Assembly (NCBI RefSeq): GCF_048541585.1
Contig: NZ_CP183303.1
Coordinates: forward strand, 2,914,001-2,978,000
DNA length: 64,000 nucleotides
Reading direction: 5' to 3'
From: Legionella_C sp048541585
GTDB lineage: Bacteria; Pseudomonadota; Gammaproteobacteria; Legionellales; Legionellaceae
Shown here: positions 1 through 9,269 of the stretch, piece after piece
How positions within the stretch are numbered: position 1 is the stretch's first letter
How the letters are laid out: every line of letters starts with the position of its first letter
The notes under the pieces: model-generated
What the model was told of the DNA's origin: nothing
The model's input: only the letters and a program-made list of their open reading frames with translations
Database searches by the model: none
Position numbers and translations under genes: made by a program

Positions 1-52
1 AATCACCAACAATGCTTAATAATGGAAAAATTCACCTGTACAAGGAGTGGGG

Positions 53-760
53 ATGTTACCTAGGTTCTTTTCCCAACAACTAGCTGCATTGAGCCTTATA
101 TCTTTATTAATTAATGGTTGTGCTCGCTATCAACCACCATATAATAATTTTCAACCTTATAATCATACTGTTAATGATTTCGTTGTAGGGGCAACAGCTG
201 GTACTATAGTCGGCTCTGTTGTTGGCGGTACCTTAAGCACAACGTTAGCAGGAACTGCCATTGGTGCAGCAGCTATGGTTTCCCATGGTATTTACAAAGA
301 TAGTAAGCTTAATATCTTTAGAGAATTGCAACGTGCTGATGTTCAATATATTGAGTATGGTGATACAGTAACTTTAATTGTACCTACTGATAGATATTTT
401 TACTTTAACTCTGCCCGTTTAAACGAACTTTGCTACCGTGGCTTAATGCTAATAGCAAGAGTTATTACGATGTCTTGCCCCATTGGACCTGTATATGTTG
501 CTGGGTTCACTGACAGTGTAGGTTCGCGACACCATAAAACTATGCTTTCTCAAGCAAGAGCTGAAGCTATGCTAACCTTTTTATGGGCAAATAATATTCA
601 AGCCAGACGTCTAGGCGCTGAGGGATATGGTGAAAAATATCCTGTATCAGATAATCGATTAATTCATGGTAGTGCCCAAAATAGACGACTCGAAATTCAA
701 TGTTTCAAAACACCAGTGGTATCAACGCCTGCGCCTACTTACACAGGTATGACAAAATAA
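53..760 (+). CDS. OmpA-family outer-membrane lipoprotein with glycine zipper
   Basis: The N-terminus is a hydrophobic signal ending in L-I-N-G-C, a plausible lipobox with the lipidated Cys at residue 23. A Gly/Ala-rich stretch at about residues 44-78 looks like a glycine-zipper segment. Residues about 105-220 form an OmpA-like peptidoglycan-binding domain, with the typical G-F-T-D-S-x-G, a Q-A-R-A-E-A helix and a terminal N-R-R-L-E-I. The likely role is anchoring the outer membrane to peptidoglycan. I chose the ATG at 53 because AAGGAG lies at 42-47; a GTG at 47 is in frame but sits on that ribosome site. Secretion systems also use OmpA-domain lipoproteins, so a more specialised role is possible. 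It stands alone, with 227 bases before the next gene. Confidence 0.8.
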   Translation: MLPRFFSQQLAALSLISLLINGCARYQPPYNNFQPYNHTVNDFVVGATAGTIVGSVVGGTLSTTLAGTAIGAAAMVSHGIYKDSKLNIFRELQRADVQYIEYGDTVTLIVPTDRYFYFNSARLNELCYRGLMLIARVITMSCPIGPVYVAGFTDSVGSRHHKTMLSQARAEAMLTFLWANNIQARRLGAEGYGEKYPVSDNRLIHGSAQNRRLEIQCFKTPVVSTPAPTYTGMTK

Positions 761-987
761 ATTTAACAATCCTTCTGGCATTTAGATAGTAAGGCTGTTA
801 AGGTAAAGACCAAGCCATACTGCTTGCTAAATGACACGGTTTGTCTTTAGTCTGTTGATTTCTATTTAAACTTCAATCTTAAAAGTGAGTATTAATTAGT
901 TAATACTTATATATTAAATAATGAGGTGAAAAATGGACGCATAAAAGGATTTGCTAATATAGTAGATATAAGTGTTTTGAGAATTAA

Positions 988-2175
988 ATGAATTTAAAGT
1001 TTATTGGCGGCATTCTACTTATTGTTGGAACATCTATTGGTGGAGGAATGCTAGCGCTACCTGTTGCAACTGCAGCAGCAGGATTTTGGTCTTCTTCTAT
1101 TTTTTTATTGCTATGCTGGGCAGTCATGACTTTAGGTGCTTTGTTTATCCTAGAGGCCAATTTATATTTACCTCCTGGTAAACACATGGTTTCTATGGCC
1201 GCAGCAACCCTTGGCAATAAAGGTCTATTAATCGCTTGGCTTAGCTATCTTTTCCTGCTCTACACGCTTTTATCCGCTTATATTTCAGGCGGTGCTGATG
1301 TTATGGGTAGTTTATTTTTAAGAATGGGCATACCCTTAAAAGAATGGCAAAGTAGCTTCTTATTTACTCTATTATTTGGTTTAGTGGTTTATAGCGGTAT
1401 ACATAAGGTAGATTTATTAAATCGAGCGCTGATGTTTGGCAAGTTAGCTGTTTACTCTATTTTAATTATTCTAATTGCGCCACACGTGCATATACTAAAT
1501 TTAGGTCATGGTAATTATCATTATATTACGGCTAGTATTATGATTTTAATTACCTCTTTTGGTTTTGCCATTATTGTACCTAACTTAAGAGATTACTTTA
1601 ATGATGATTTAGTTACCCTGCGAAAAGTTATTTTCATTGGCTCTTTAATTCCTCTCCTTTGTTATTTAGCCTGGAATGCAGTAATCATAGGCTCGTTGCC
1701 TTCTCAAGGCGAGAAAGGTTTAGCTGCTTTAATGCAAAGCGAACATACTACTAGTGATTTGGCTAATGTCTTATCAAATACTGTACAAAATACAGTTATT
1801 AGTACTTTTTTTAATTTTTTTACCTCTATCTGTATGCTGACTGCCTTTTTAGGTGTTTCACTTTGTTTAATTAGTTTTTTAGCCGATGGCTTTAAAATGG
1901 AACAGAAGGGTCGTAATGGCTTCTTATTATTTTGTTTAACTTTTTTACCTCCTCTTATTATTGTGATCTATTATCCTGGTGCTTATATCCATGCCCTAAA
2001 CTATGCTGGAATAATCTGCGTCATTTTATTACTTCTATTACCAGCTTTAATGGTTGCTTATGGAAGAAAAAAATTTGTGTCGCGCTACCTAGCTCCAGGT
2101 GGTTTGTATATGCCATGGGTCATTGTAGTTATCTCAATACTTCTTTTAGCCAATGCTATAATACAGTTATTTTAA
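988..2175 (+). CDS. TyrP-family aromatic amino acid permease (HAAAP family)
   Basis: This 395-residue polytopic inner-membrane protein has about 11 hydrophobic segments. Its N-terminus, F-I-G-G-I-L-L-I-V-G-T-S-I-G-G-G-M-L-A-L-P, is the signature of the hydroxy/aromatic amino acid permease family (TyrP, Mtr, TnaB). Such proteins import tyrosine or tryptophan with protons. The A-Y-I-S-G-G and F-G-F-A-I-I-V-P-N-L motifs also fit. A closely related paralogue follows 70 bases downstream on the same strand, so the two may be cotranscribed. The substrate cannot be told from sequence. Tandem TyrP-like permeases are common in Legionella, which lives on amino acids. Confidence 0.88.
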   Translation: MNLKFIGGILLIVGTSIGGGMLALPVATAAAGFWSSSIFLLLCWAVMTLGALFILEANLYLPPGKHMVSMAAATLGNKGLLIAWLSYLFLLYTLLSAYISGGADVMGSLFLRMGIPLKEWQSSFLFTLLFGLVVYSGIHKVDLLNRALMFGKLAVYSILIILIAPHVHILNLGHGNYHYITASIMILITSFGFAIIVPNLRDYFNDDLVTLRKVIFIGSLIPLLCYLAWNAVIIGSLPSQGEKGLAALMQSEHTTSDLANVLSNTVQNTVISTFFNFFTSICMLTAFLGVSLCLISFLADGFKMEQKGRNGFLLFCLTFLPPLIIVIYYPGAYIHALNYAGIICVILLLLLPALMVAYGRKKFVSRYLAPGGLYMPWVIVVISILLLANAIIQLF

Positions 2176-2245
2176 ATAGATTTGCGCAGTTCAGGGATGT
2201 CAATAAATTGACAATAGAATAAATAAAAGGTAGGATATTGATCTA

Positions 2246-3457
2246 ATGTTAAACAAAGAGATTAATTTAGTGTCAAATTCAAAGTTCATTGGTGGAACTT
2301 TACTTATCGTTGGTACGTCTATCGGTGGCGGCATGTTAGCTTTACCTGTTTCAACAGCAGCAGCAGGATTTACCAACTCTATCTTTTTTTTAATATTTTG
2401 TTGGTTAATTATGACCATTGGCGCTTTATTAATTTTAGAAGTTAACTTACGTCTGCCAGCTGGTAGTAATATGGTATCAATGGCAAAAGCCACGCTAGGT
2501 TTACGGGGCAAGTGAAGTGATTGCTTGGGCCACTTATCTATTTTTATTATATACCTTATTATCTGCTTATATTTCCGGTGGTAGTGATGTCTTTAACGGC
2601 CTTTTACAGCGGATGAATTTTTCATTACCCACTTGGTTTACATCATTATTATTTACCTTCCTTTTTAGTTTGATTGTTTATGCAGGAATTAGCGCTGTTG
2701 ATTATGTTAATCGTGGTCTAATGTTTGGAAAGTTAGGTGTTTATTTACTATTAATTATTATTATTAGCCCTCATGTTGATATTAGTGCTCTAAGAGGTGG
2801 TTCAGTAAAGGCTATCACGGGTAGTCTCATGATTTTAGTAACCTCATTTGGTTTTGCTTCAATTGTACCTAGCTTACGTGATTACTTTAAAGATGATATT
2901 AAGACCCTAAGGCGAGTTATTTTAATTGGATCACTAGTTCCTCTAGTTTGCTACATTGTCTGGGATGCTGTCATTATGGGTGTAGTAGAAAGATTCGGTA
3001 ATAATGCCTCTTAGCTCTTATGAATAATGGCCATGCTACGAGTGGCCTTACTAATGCTTTAAGTGATGTTATACACAGCTCTTGGATTACCGGTTTTTTT
3101 GGTTTTTTTACCTCTATCTGTATGATTACAGCCTTTTTAGGGGTATCAATAGGATTATTTGATTTCCTAGCTGATGGCTTAACGTTACAAAAAAAAGGCA
3201 TGCAGGGTAAGTGGGTACTAGCCCTTACTTTTCTGCCACCTCTAGCAATTGTTTTAATCAACCCAGGTATCTATTTACATGCCCTAAGTTATGCTGGGGT
3301 TTGCTGTGTCATACTTTTATTATTACTTCCCTCAATAATGACATGGCGAGCCCGACAGTTAGACGCTGACTCAAGCGGACATATTGTACCAGGTGGTAAT
3401 CTAACTTTAACGTTAATCATGACTATCGCAATTTTTTTGCTTACAATTGCTGTTTGA
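2246..3457 (+). pseudogene. Second TyrP-family permease, interrupted by two frameshifts
   Basis: Three successive pieces (about 2246-2515, 2517-3014 and 3020-3457) align end to end with the intact permease just upstream. Together they would give about 403 residues, the family length. The first break is near 2510-2520, where AAGTGAAGTG shifts frame just before V-I-A-W. The second is near 3008-3014, in a C-T-C-T-T-A stretch just before L-A-L-M-N-N-G. The two shifts cancel, so the last third returns to the starting frame. An AGGTAGGA ribosome site at about 2228-2235 supports the ATG at 2246. Apart from two 1-base-type shifts the coding sequence looks well kept, so this is either a young pseudogene or two consensus errors. 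Confidence 0.8.
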
Positions 3458-3507
3458 ACTTCAAAGATTTCTTGTGAGAGCTTATCCCTGTTTACCGAAA
3501 GGCTTAC

Positions 3508-3550
3508 TGAGTGCATTTTGAATACATAATTTTCGTCCAAACTGCACTCA
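3508..3550. repeat. Inverted repeat between the second permease and the diiron/E2 gene
   Basis: TGAGTGCA at 3508-3515 is the exact reverse complement of TGCACTCA at 3543-3550, with a 27-base AT-rich loop. It lies between two convergent genes. It lacks a clear T-tract on either side, so a terminator role is only a guess. Confidence 0.35.
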
Positions 3551-3646
3551 GACCAACCTCTCAAGATTCAATTTATCCTACCTGAGCTATTACGATTTCT
3601 TTGTAAGCTAATAAAGTTTATTTAAACGGTTACAATTTGTTTAGGC

Positions 3647-5427
3647 TTATGCTATTTCCAGCTGATTTGTTAAAAAACTGGGGTCAAAAATATCTTCAAT
3701 GGTAAGAAAATCATTCCAATAAGTTTGTAAAAAAGATAGCATTTTAAAACCCATTTCTACATTTTGATTAATTAATTGATCTAATAATAAAGTTAGTTTC
3801 ATATCCTGCGTCTTATCAACTGTTTTTATAGGCTTATTTTCATCAGTAAGCATTTTAGCAAATACTCTATGGAAACCATCAGCTACCATACGTGGGACTG
3901 GCGTATTCCCATCAAAAATACGATGATCAGCACTAACCGAAACGGGTAATAAATCTTGCGCTTCAAACTCTTGTACTTTTTTATTCCAAACTAATTTACG
4001 TTCTATTCCATTAAAGTAAATTTCATAACTTCATTGCGACGCAGTGGCGATTTACATTGGGTATAACCAAAAGCACCAATATTACTTACTGAAGTAACAG
4101 GACTACCTATTACCGGAAACCCATAAGTATCATTTACATATTCATAAGCAGCATTCTCTACTAGTGCTTGGATTTGTTCATTGCTTTTTTCTAAGGCTTC
4201 TCTGCGCTTATAGCAGTAAACCATCATCTTTAAAGCCGTACGAATTCGAATGGCTAGCTCTTGTAAAGTAAGTAAATGGCAGTTTTCAAAAACAATCGTA
4301 CTGATATGATCGCCACAATCAGGTAATTTAACAATTAAACCTGTATAAGCACTTTGGCTACGATATAATCGCTTATAACTAAGGTAATGACGATGTGAAT
4401 CATTCTCAGATAAAACCAAACTCACCGCTTGTAACATAAGAGTCGTTATGGTCTCTGCAGGATATTTTTTATTAAAAAAAAATCTATACAACTAACGTTA
4501 ATATTAAATTGGCCTGCCATGGTGGGATCGGTTGGATTATCCCATTGTGTCATAAACACCTTACGAATAGGTGTCATTTCTACTTCATGATTCTTTTGAT
4601 TATAGGTTCGTACTTTGGGTATAAAAGATTGCAAAATATGTATATAAAATTGCCATTTCTGACTAGGCTCTAAATTCAACTTGGCTAATTGTTCTTTATG
4701 TTTTTTACTTAAAGATTCAATAAAACTTATACTTCCATGAACATTTAATAACGCGAGTAAAGAGATGATATATTTATGTTGCATAAAAAGGTTGGTAAAT
4801 AACTGCTCTTCTAAGAAAGCAAGCTTCTCTTTTACTTTATTTAAATTTGGTAAACCAATACTTCTATATAAAACTGCCTCACAAACGTGACGGTGTTCGT
4901 CTTCTATAATGGTATCAAAAACCTTAGGAGCGATACCTGCACGCTTTAAACTATAAAATATTTCTTCAATCCAACCCTCGCCAATTAAATTAAGCAGTAC
5001 AAACAGCAGTTTTTGGGCATTCTTCACTTCGAATAAAATTACATATAACTTCAATATTATTGTTATAAGGTGGAGGATAAGCATATGGTGCGCAGAGCAT
5101 GTATAAAATCTTCGTAAAAACGATGCCATGAAAAATTTCATCAAGTAATTGCAACCGCATGCGTTTTTTATGATTTATTGAGAGCATTTTCCCTTCAAAC
5201 TTCAAAGGTACTTGAATAGCAAGCACCTCTAATTGTGCTAAGAGAGAAAAAGCATAAATATATAAAAGCTTGTCTTGTTTAACTTCAAAAGGTAAACCAT
5301 TTTGAAACAATTCATCAACACGTGATTGAATAAGCTGTTTTTCTTTAGGGGTAATTTGCTCCCAGCCCTCTAAAATCCATTTCTCAGAGCCCCAAGAAGG
5401 CCTTAGTAATTCAGTTAGTTCATCCAC
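3647..5427 (-). pseudogene. Ferritin-like diiron (AurF-like) domain fused to an E2/CAT-type acyltransferase domain, three frameshifts
   Basis: Four overlapping minus-strand pieces join into one protein of about 593 residues. The N-terminal half looks like a helical diiron oxygenase or ferritin-like fold: L-L-D-E-I-F-H at about 94-100 (E97, H100), then E-G-W-I-E-E-I-F, then I-E-D-E-H-R-H. The C-terminal half looks like the catalytic domain of 2-oxoacid dehydrogenase E2 or chloramphenicol acetyltransferase: S-N-I-G-A-F-G-Y, then V-S-A-D-H-R-I-F-D-G (near 3910-3945), the H-x-x-x-D-G active-site motif. No lipoyl domain is visible. The frame breaks are near 5005 (one extra base), at a nine-T run near 4480 (one base missing), and near 4010 (one base missing in a T run). 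A stop ends it at 3647. It is a pseudogene or carries consensus errors. The substrate is unknown. Confidence 0.6.
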
Positions 5428-5682
5428 AATGTTTACCTAAAAAGAGCAATAACTGCCATAATACCTATGGCACATTAAGAGCGTCAACTATTGTTTGTTA
5501 TGCTTAACATTATCTTTGCAAACTAGGTTTATTTTGCAAAGATTAAATGCTATTTTTCTTAAAAATTAAACTATTGCTAATAAGCTTACGAAAGTAATTT
5601 TTATAACTCTGCTATAGAGTAAACTTATTAGAATAGTTTGAATCTACGGTATTTAATTGTTCTAAATGTAAATGAATTTTTT

Positions 5683-6503
5683 ATGACAAAAGTTAAGCCT
5701 TTCCTTAAATGGGCTGGCAGTAAATTTCGCTGCCTTGATACTATACTTTCTATGCTTCCTAAGGCTAATCGCCTTATTGAACCCTTTGCTGGATCGGGCG
5801 CAATTTTTATTAATTCTAATTACATTAATTATCTACTGGCGGAACAAAACCAAGATCTTGTTTTAGTTTTTCAAATATTACAACAGGAAGGATTAGCGTT
5901 TATCAACTATTGTGAACAATTTTTTACCAAGGAAAATAATTCGGCTGAACAATATTATCAGCTGCGAGAGCAATTCAATTACTGTAAGAACTCACGCTTA
6001 AGGCTGCTGCTTTATTTTTGTATTTAAACCGTCATGGTTATAATGGGCTGTGTCGGTATAATCAAAAAGGAATTTATAATGTTCCCTTTGGACGATATAC
6101 TAAACCTTATTTTCCTCGCGCAGAAATGCTATTTTTTCATCAAAAAAGTCAACAGGTTGAGTTTTTACAAAGTGATTTTAGAATGACATTTAGATTGGCT
6201 AAGCCAGGTGATATTGTTTATTGCGACCCACCTTATGTTCCTTTATCCCCTAGTGCTAATTTTTCTTCTTATACACGCTTTAAATTTAATGAGCAAGATC
6301 ATATAGAACTCGCACAGTTAGCTAAACAAAGTGCTAAACAAGGTATTACTGTTATTATTTCCAATCATGATACCGCATTTACTCGCGATCATTATCAGGG
6401 CAGCGATATCATTTCCTTCCCAGTTAACCGCTTTATTAGCTGTCATGCCACTAATCGTAAGCCCGCTCAAGAGTTAATAGCTATTTTTAATAGGTACCTT
6501 TAG
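5683..6503 (+). pseudogene. dam: DNA adenine methylase (Dam), one frameshift
   Basis: The protein would methylate adenine, probably in GATC. The N-terminal F-L-K-W-A-G-S-K and E-P-F-A-G-S-G-A (AdoMet site) and the later D-P-P-Y-V-P catalytic motif are the D12-class methylase signature. N-R-H-G-Y-N-G-L-C-R-Y-N is characteristic of Dam. The start is the ATG at 5683, as the K-P-F-L-K-W core begins five residues later; the upstream TTG at 5638 is an extension. One frameshift near 5998-6005 separates the halves: the second frame reads A-A-A-L-F-L-Y-L-N-R-H-G where the first runs to a stop at 6027. Restoring one base gives about 273 residues, close to the E. coli length of 278. All catalytic motifs are intact, so a consensus error is a serious alternative to a real pseudogene. 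Confidence 0.82.
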
Positions 6504-6565
6504 TTTAAAAGGTAATAAGCTTTTAGTATTTAAGTAAAGCAAGTAAAAAAGCGCGAAATAAAAAA

Positions 6566-6589
6566 TTAGGCGAGGTTCTAATAGCCTAA
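6566..6589 (-). terminator. Probable rho-independent terminator of the MFS pair
   Basis: TTAGGC (6566-6571) pairs with GCCTAA (6584-6589). Read on the minus strand, the hairpin is followed at once by a run of T. It sits 35 bases past the stop of the minus-strand MFS gene. Confidence 0.5.
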
Positions 6590-6623
6590 AAAGTAAAAGT
6601 TCACTTAAATAGGCTTAGAAATT

Positions 6624-7901
6624 TTAAATAAGATTAGAGCGAAAATCTTTCATAAAGAAAGCTAAAATCGTTACCAGTAAAAGTGAAATGGGTAGAACTG
6701 ATAAAGCCAATTGATAATCAACGACCGTATAAATATGTTCACCAGCAATAACGTTGCTATCACCAAACATATCAAGCAACTTACCGACTAACGGCTGAAA
6801 TATAACGCCTCCTAAAGTAACAATCATATTGACTGCAGCAAAAACAGTTCCAGATAATTGAGCCCCGCTATTTTCTTTAGCCATAATAAAAACAATAATT
6901 TCTGTTGAGCTAAATACGCCATATAAAAATAATAAAATATTGAGAGCTGAATAAGATAAACCGGGATGATATAAGACTATACTTATGCAAATTAACCCCA
7001 TAATCGCTCCAATCACCAAGGGCAATACTCGCCGGCCACTGTGATCTGAGAAATAGCCAACTAAGGGCGCCCCCACAGCCCATCCTAAAAACATGGCTGA
7101 AACAGTTTTTGCAGCTTCAAGTTTAGTTAAATGGTGAGCCTGTTCTAAGTAGCTTTTACCCCATAACTCGCCAAAAACTGACAACGAAGTATAAAGACAT
7201 GCACCTACAAGCCCAATTAACCAGACCTGCGGAGAAGATAAAACATGCCATACTTTTTTAAAAAATTCTGGTAATGGATAGCCATGCTTCCTATGACCTG
7301 TTGGCCCATCTCTTACTACAAGTAAGATACCTACTGTTAAAATAGCACCAATAACTATCATTAACCGAAGTACATGTAGCCAGCCAAGGTCAACAGCAAT
7401 ATCTGTAATCTGCACTTCTCCATAAACTAAACCTAACATCCCTAAAGTAGTAATTAATCCGGCCATTAAAGAAAAATATTTTTTTTTGGTAACCAGCTTA
7501 ACGCCCAAAGATAAAACACCAACAAAAGCAAAAGAAGACCCAAAGCCAACCAAAAATCGTCCACAGCCTGCAATTAACATAGAGGATATATTAGTAAACA
7601 TCCAAGAACCAACAGTACAACATAAACAAGCGAACGTTAATAATTTATGTGGCCCATAGCGATCCATTAACATACCTACAGGTAACTGCATAGGCGAATA
7701 AGCAAAATAATAGAAAGCTGATAGCTGCCCAAAAGTAGTCGCCGAAATGTGGCCAAATGCCGCACTGAGTTCACTTTGTAAGGCACCCGGTATAATTCTT
7801 AAAACAAATTCATAACAATAAAAAAGTGCACCTACCGCACAAACGAAGCAGCCAAAAATAGCTTGGCTCCTACTAACAGATTTAATCATTTGTAATTGCA
7901 T
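6624..7901 (-). CDS. MFS transporter (phagosomal-transporter-like), locally frame-shifted patch
   Basis: This 425-residue protein has about 12 membrane segments. It has the MFS motif D-R-Y-G-P-H-K between segments 2 and 3, and a Y-E-F-V-L-R-I-I-P-G start typical of the MFS group expanded in intracellular gammaproteobacteria (the Legionella Pht type). Its ATG at 7901 lies 20 bases inside the upstream paralogue, so the two are translationally coupled. Around residues 134-140 the protein reads G-V-K-L-V-T-K, whereas the truncated duplicate at 23.5-23.9 kb reads A-L-S-W-L-P-K-K. The latter matches the A-T-I-W-L-P-E-D of the neighbouring paralogue. The cause is one extra C at 7504-7506 plus two extra T at 7479-7487, which cancel. 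The odd patch is therefore a compensated double frameshift, probably a consensus error. The left edge of the duplication falls inside this gene at 7473. Confidence 0.82.
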   Translation of the reverse strand: MQLQMIKSVSRSQAIFGCFVCAVGALFYCYEFVLRIIPGALQSELSAAFGHISATTFGQLSAFYYFAYSPMQLPVGMLMDRYGPHKLLTFACLCCTVGSWMFTNISSMLIAGCGRFLVGFGSSFAFVGVLSLGVKLVTKKKYFSLMAGLITTLGMLGLVYGEVQITDIAVDLGWLHVLRLMIVIGAILTVGILLVVRDGPTGHRKHGYPLPEFFKKVWHVLSSPQVWLIGLVGACLYTSLSVFGELWGKSYLEQAHHLTKLEAAKTVSAMFLGWAVGAPLVGYFSDHSGRRVLPLVIGAIMGLICISIVLYHPGLSYSALNILLFLYGVFSSTEIIVFIMAKENSGAQLSGTVFAAVNMIVTLGGVIFQPLVGKLLDMFGDSNVIAGEHIYTVVDYQLALSVLPISLLLVTILAFFMKDFRSNLI

Positions 7902-9183
7902 AAGTTTCTTTTAAAAAAAAGGTTAAAATGGCAGCGATAATGATACCCAATGGTATAATCGATAAAGCGAATTGATAGTCGTCTGCTGTGTACAACTGTT
8001 GCAACTTATCAAAACCCAATTGATTAGGTAGAGTATTTGCATTATGTGACGCTAAACTAAAATCTAGTAATCGGCCTACTAAAGGCTGCAGAAACATAGC
8101 GCCAAGCATTACCGTCATATTGGTTAAAGACATTGCAGTCCCTGCTGCCTCAGCAGGGCTTAATTCTCTACCAATAGCAAAAACAATACATTGTGCACTA
8201 TAAAAGAGCCCTAAGGCAAACATTAAAAAATTAATACTCATCTGATTTAAATCAGGCATATAAAGTATAATCATCATAATAATTGCGGCTCCCGAAGCAC
8301 CAACTAATAATGGAAGCCTACGTCTTTTTATTTTGTCTGAGATAAAACCCATCAGTGGAGCACCAATAGTAAACCCAAGAAAAAGCAAAGAATTGGCAAA
8401 ATCAGCGCCTGAAGAGGTTAAGTTATGAGCATGTTTTAAATAAGGAATTCCCCATAATTCAGCGAACACAGTGGTTGGTAAATAAACTAAACAGCCAATA
8501 GCGCCATTTATCCAAACTTGTTTATTTTTAACTATAATGCCTAAATCAATCATACTCTTATGGAAACTTGAAATTGTTCCACTAGAAGCTTGAGCCTTAT
8601 CGCTTTTATCGCGAATACCAAACCATAAAATTATACTTAAAAATAATCCAAAATAAGCTGTCATTTCGACAGTAGGACGCCAGCCAATCTTATTTACAAA
8701 CTCACCTAATAAATTGTCTCCTAACATAGCACCAATTGTACCTAAAGCCGCAGCAAGACCAGATACCATGGCTAGCCTATCTTCTGGCAACCAGATAGTA
8801 GCTAATTTTAATACCCCTACAAAAGCAAAGGCAGAACCAAAACCAACAAAAAATCGGCCTATAGCAGCTACCCAAACAATAGATGTGTTCGCAAAAAGAA
8901 AGGTTCCAACAACACAAATAAGACATGCAAAAGTAATTAGTCGTCTAGGACCAAATCGGTCTAGTAAAACACCTACCGGTACTTGCATTGGTACATAAGC
9001 ATAATAATAAAAAGCAGATAAAAATCCAAACCCAGTCGCTGATAAATTAAAATGAAGCCTTAAAGGATGCTCCATAACACTTGGCGATATTCTTAACAAA
9101 TATTCATAACTATAAAAAAGGGCCCCAAGCGCACAAATTAACCAAGCACAAAGAAAATACCTTGTATTACTGTTACTATGCAA
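7882..9183 (-). CDS. MFS transporter, phagosomal-transporter-like (copy 1)
   Basis: This 433-residue protein has about 12 membrane segments. It carries D-R-F-G-P-R-R after segment 2, the Y-E-Y-L-L-R-I-S-P-S-V-M opening, and a well-formed A-T-I-W-L-P-E-D-R after segment 4. An AAGGAG site 10 bases upstream supports the ATG at 9183. The next MFS gene overlaps its end by 20 bases, so the two form an operon of paralogues that may move different nutrients. In Legionella, Pht-family members import amino acids or nucleosides in the phagosome; the substrate here is unknown. The duplicate at 23907-25208 gives the same protein. Confidence 0.85.
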   Translation of the reverse strand: MHSNSNTRYFLCAWLICALGALFYSYEYLLRISPSVMEHPLRLHFNLSATGFGFLSAFYYYAYVPMQVPVGVLLDRFGPRRLITFACLICVVGTFLFANTSIVWVAAIGRFFVGFGSAFAFVGVLKLATIWLPEDRLAMVSGLAAALGTIGAMLGDNLLGEFVNKIGWRPTVEMTAYFGLFLSIILWFGIRDKSDKAQASSGTISSFHKSMIDLGIIVKNKQVWINGAIGCLVYLPTTVFAELWGIPYLKHAHNLTSSGADFANSLLFLGFTIGAPLMGFISDKIKRRRLPLLVGASGAAIIMMIILYMPDLNQMSINFLMFALGLFYSAQCIVFAIGRELSPAEAAGTAMSLTNMTVMLGAMFLQPLVGRLLDFSLASHNANTLPNQLGFDKLQQLYTADDYQFALSIIPLGIIIAAILTFFLKETYAITND

Positions 9184-9269
9184 AATAAGCTCCTTAACTT
9201 AAGGTTAAGTACTAAATCCTTTTATTTAAATTAAAATAAACCGAATTTAATTAGCTCTTCTTTAGCTAA

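Noticed and set aside
8714..8998. Plus-strand open frame (94 codons) inside the MFS gene, repeated at 24739-25023
   Set aside because: It is antisense to a well-supported transporter gene, has no ribosome site and no family resemblance. It exists because of the codon use of the real gene.
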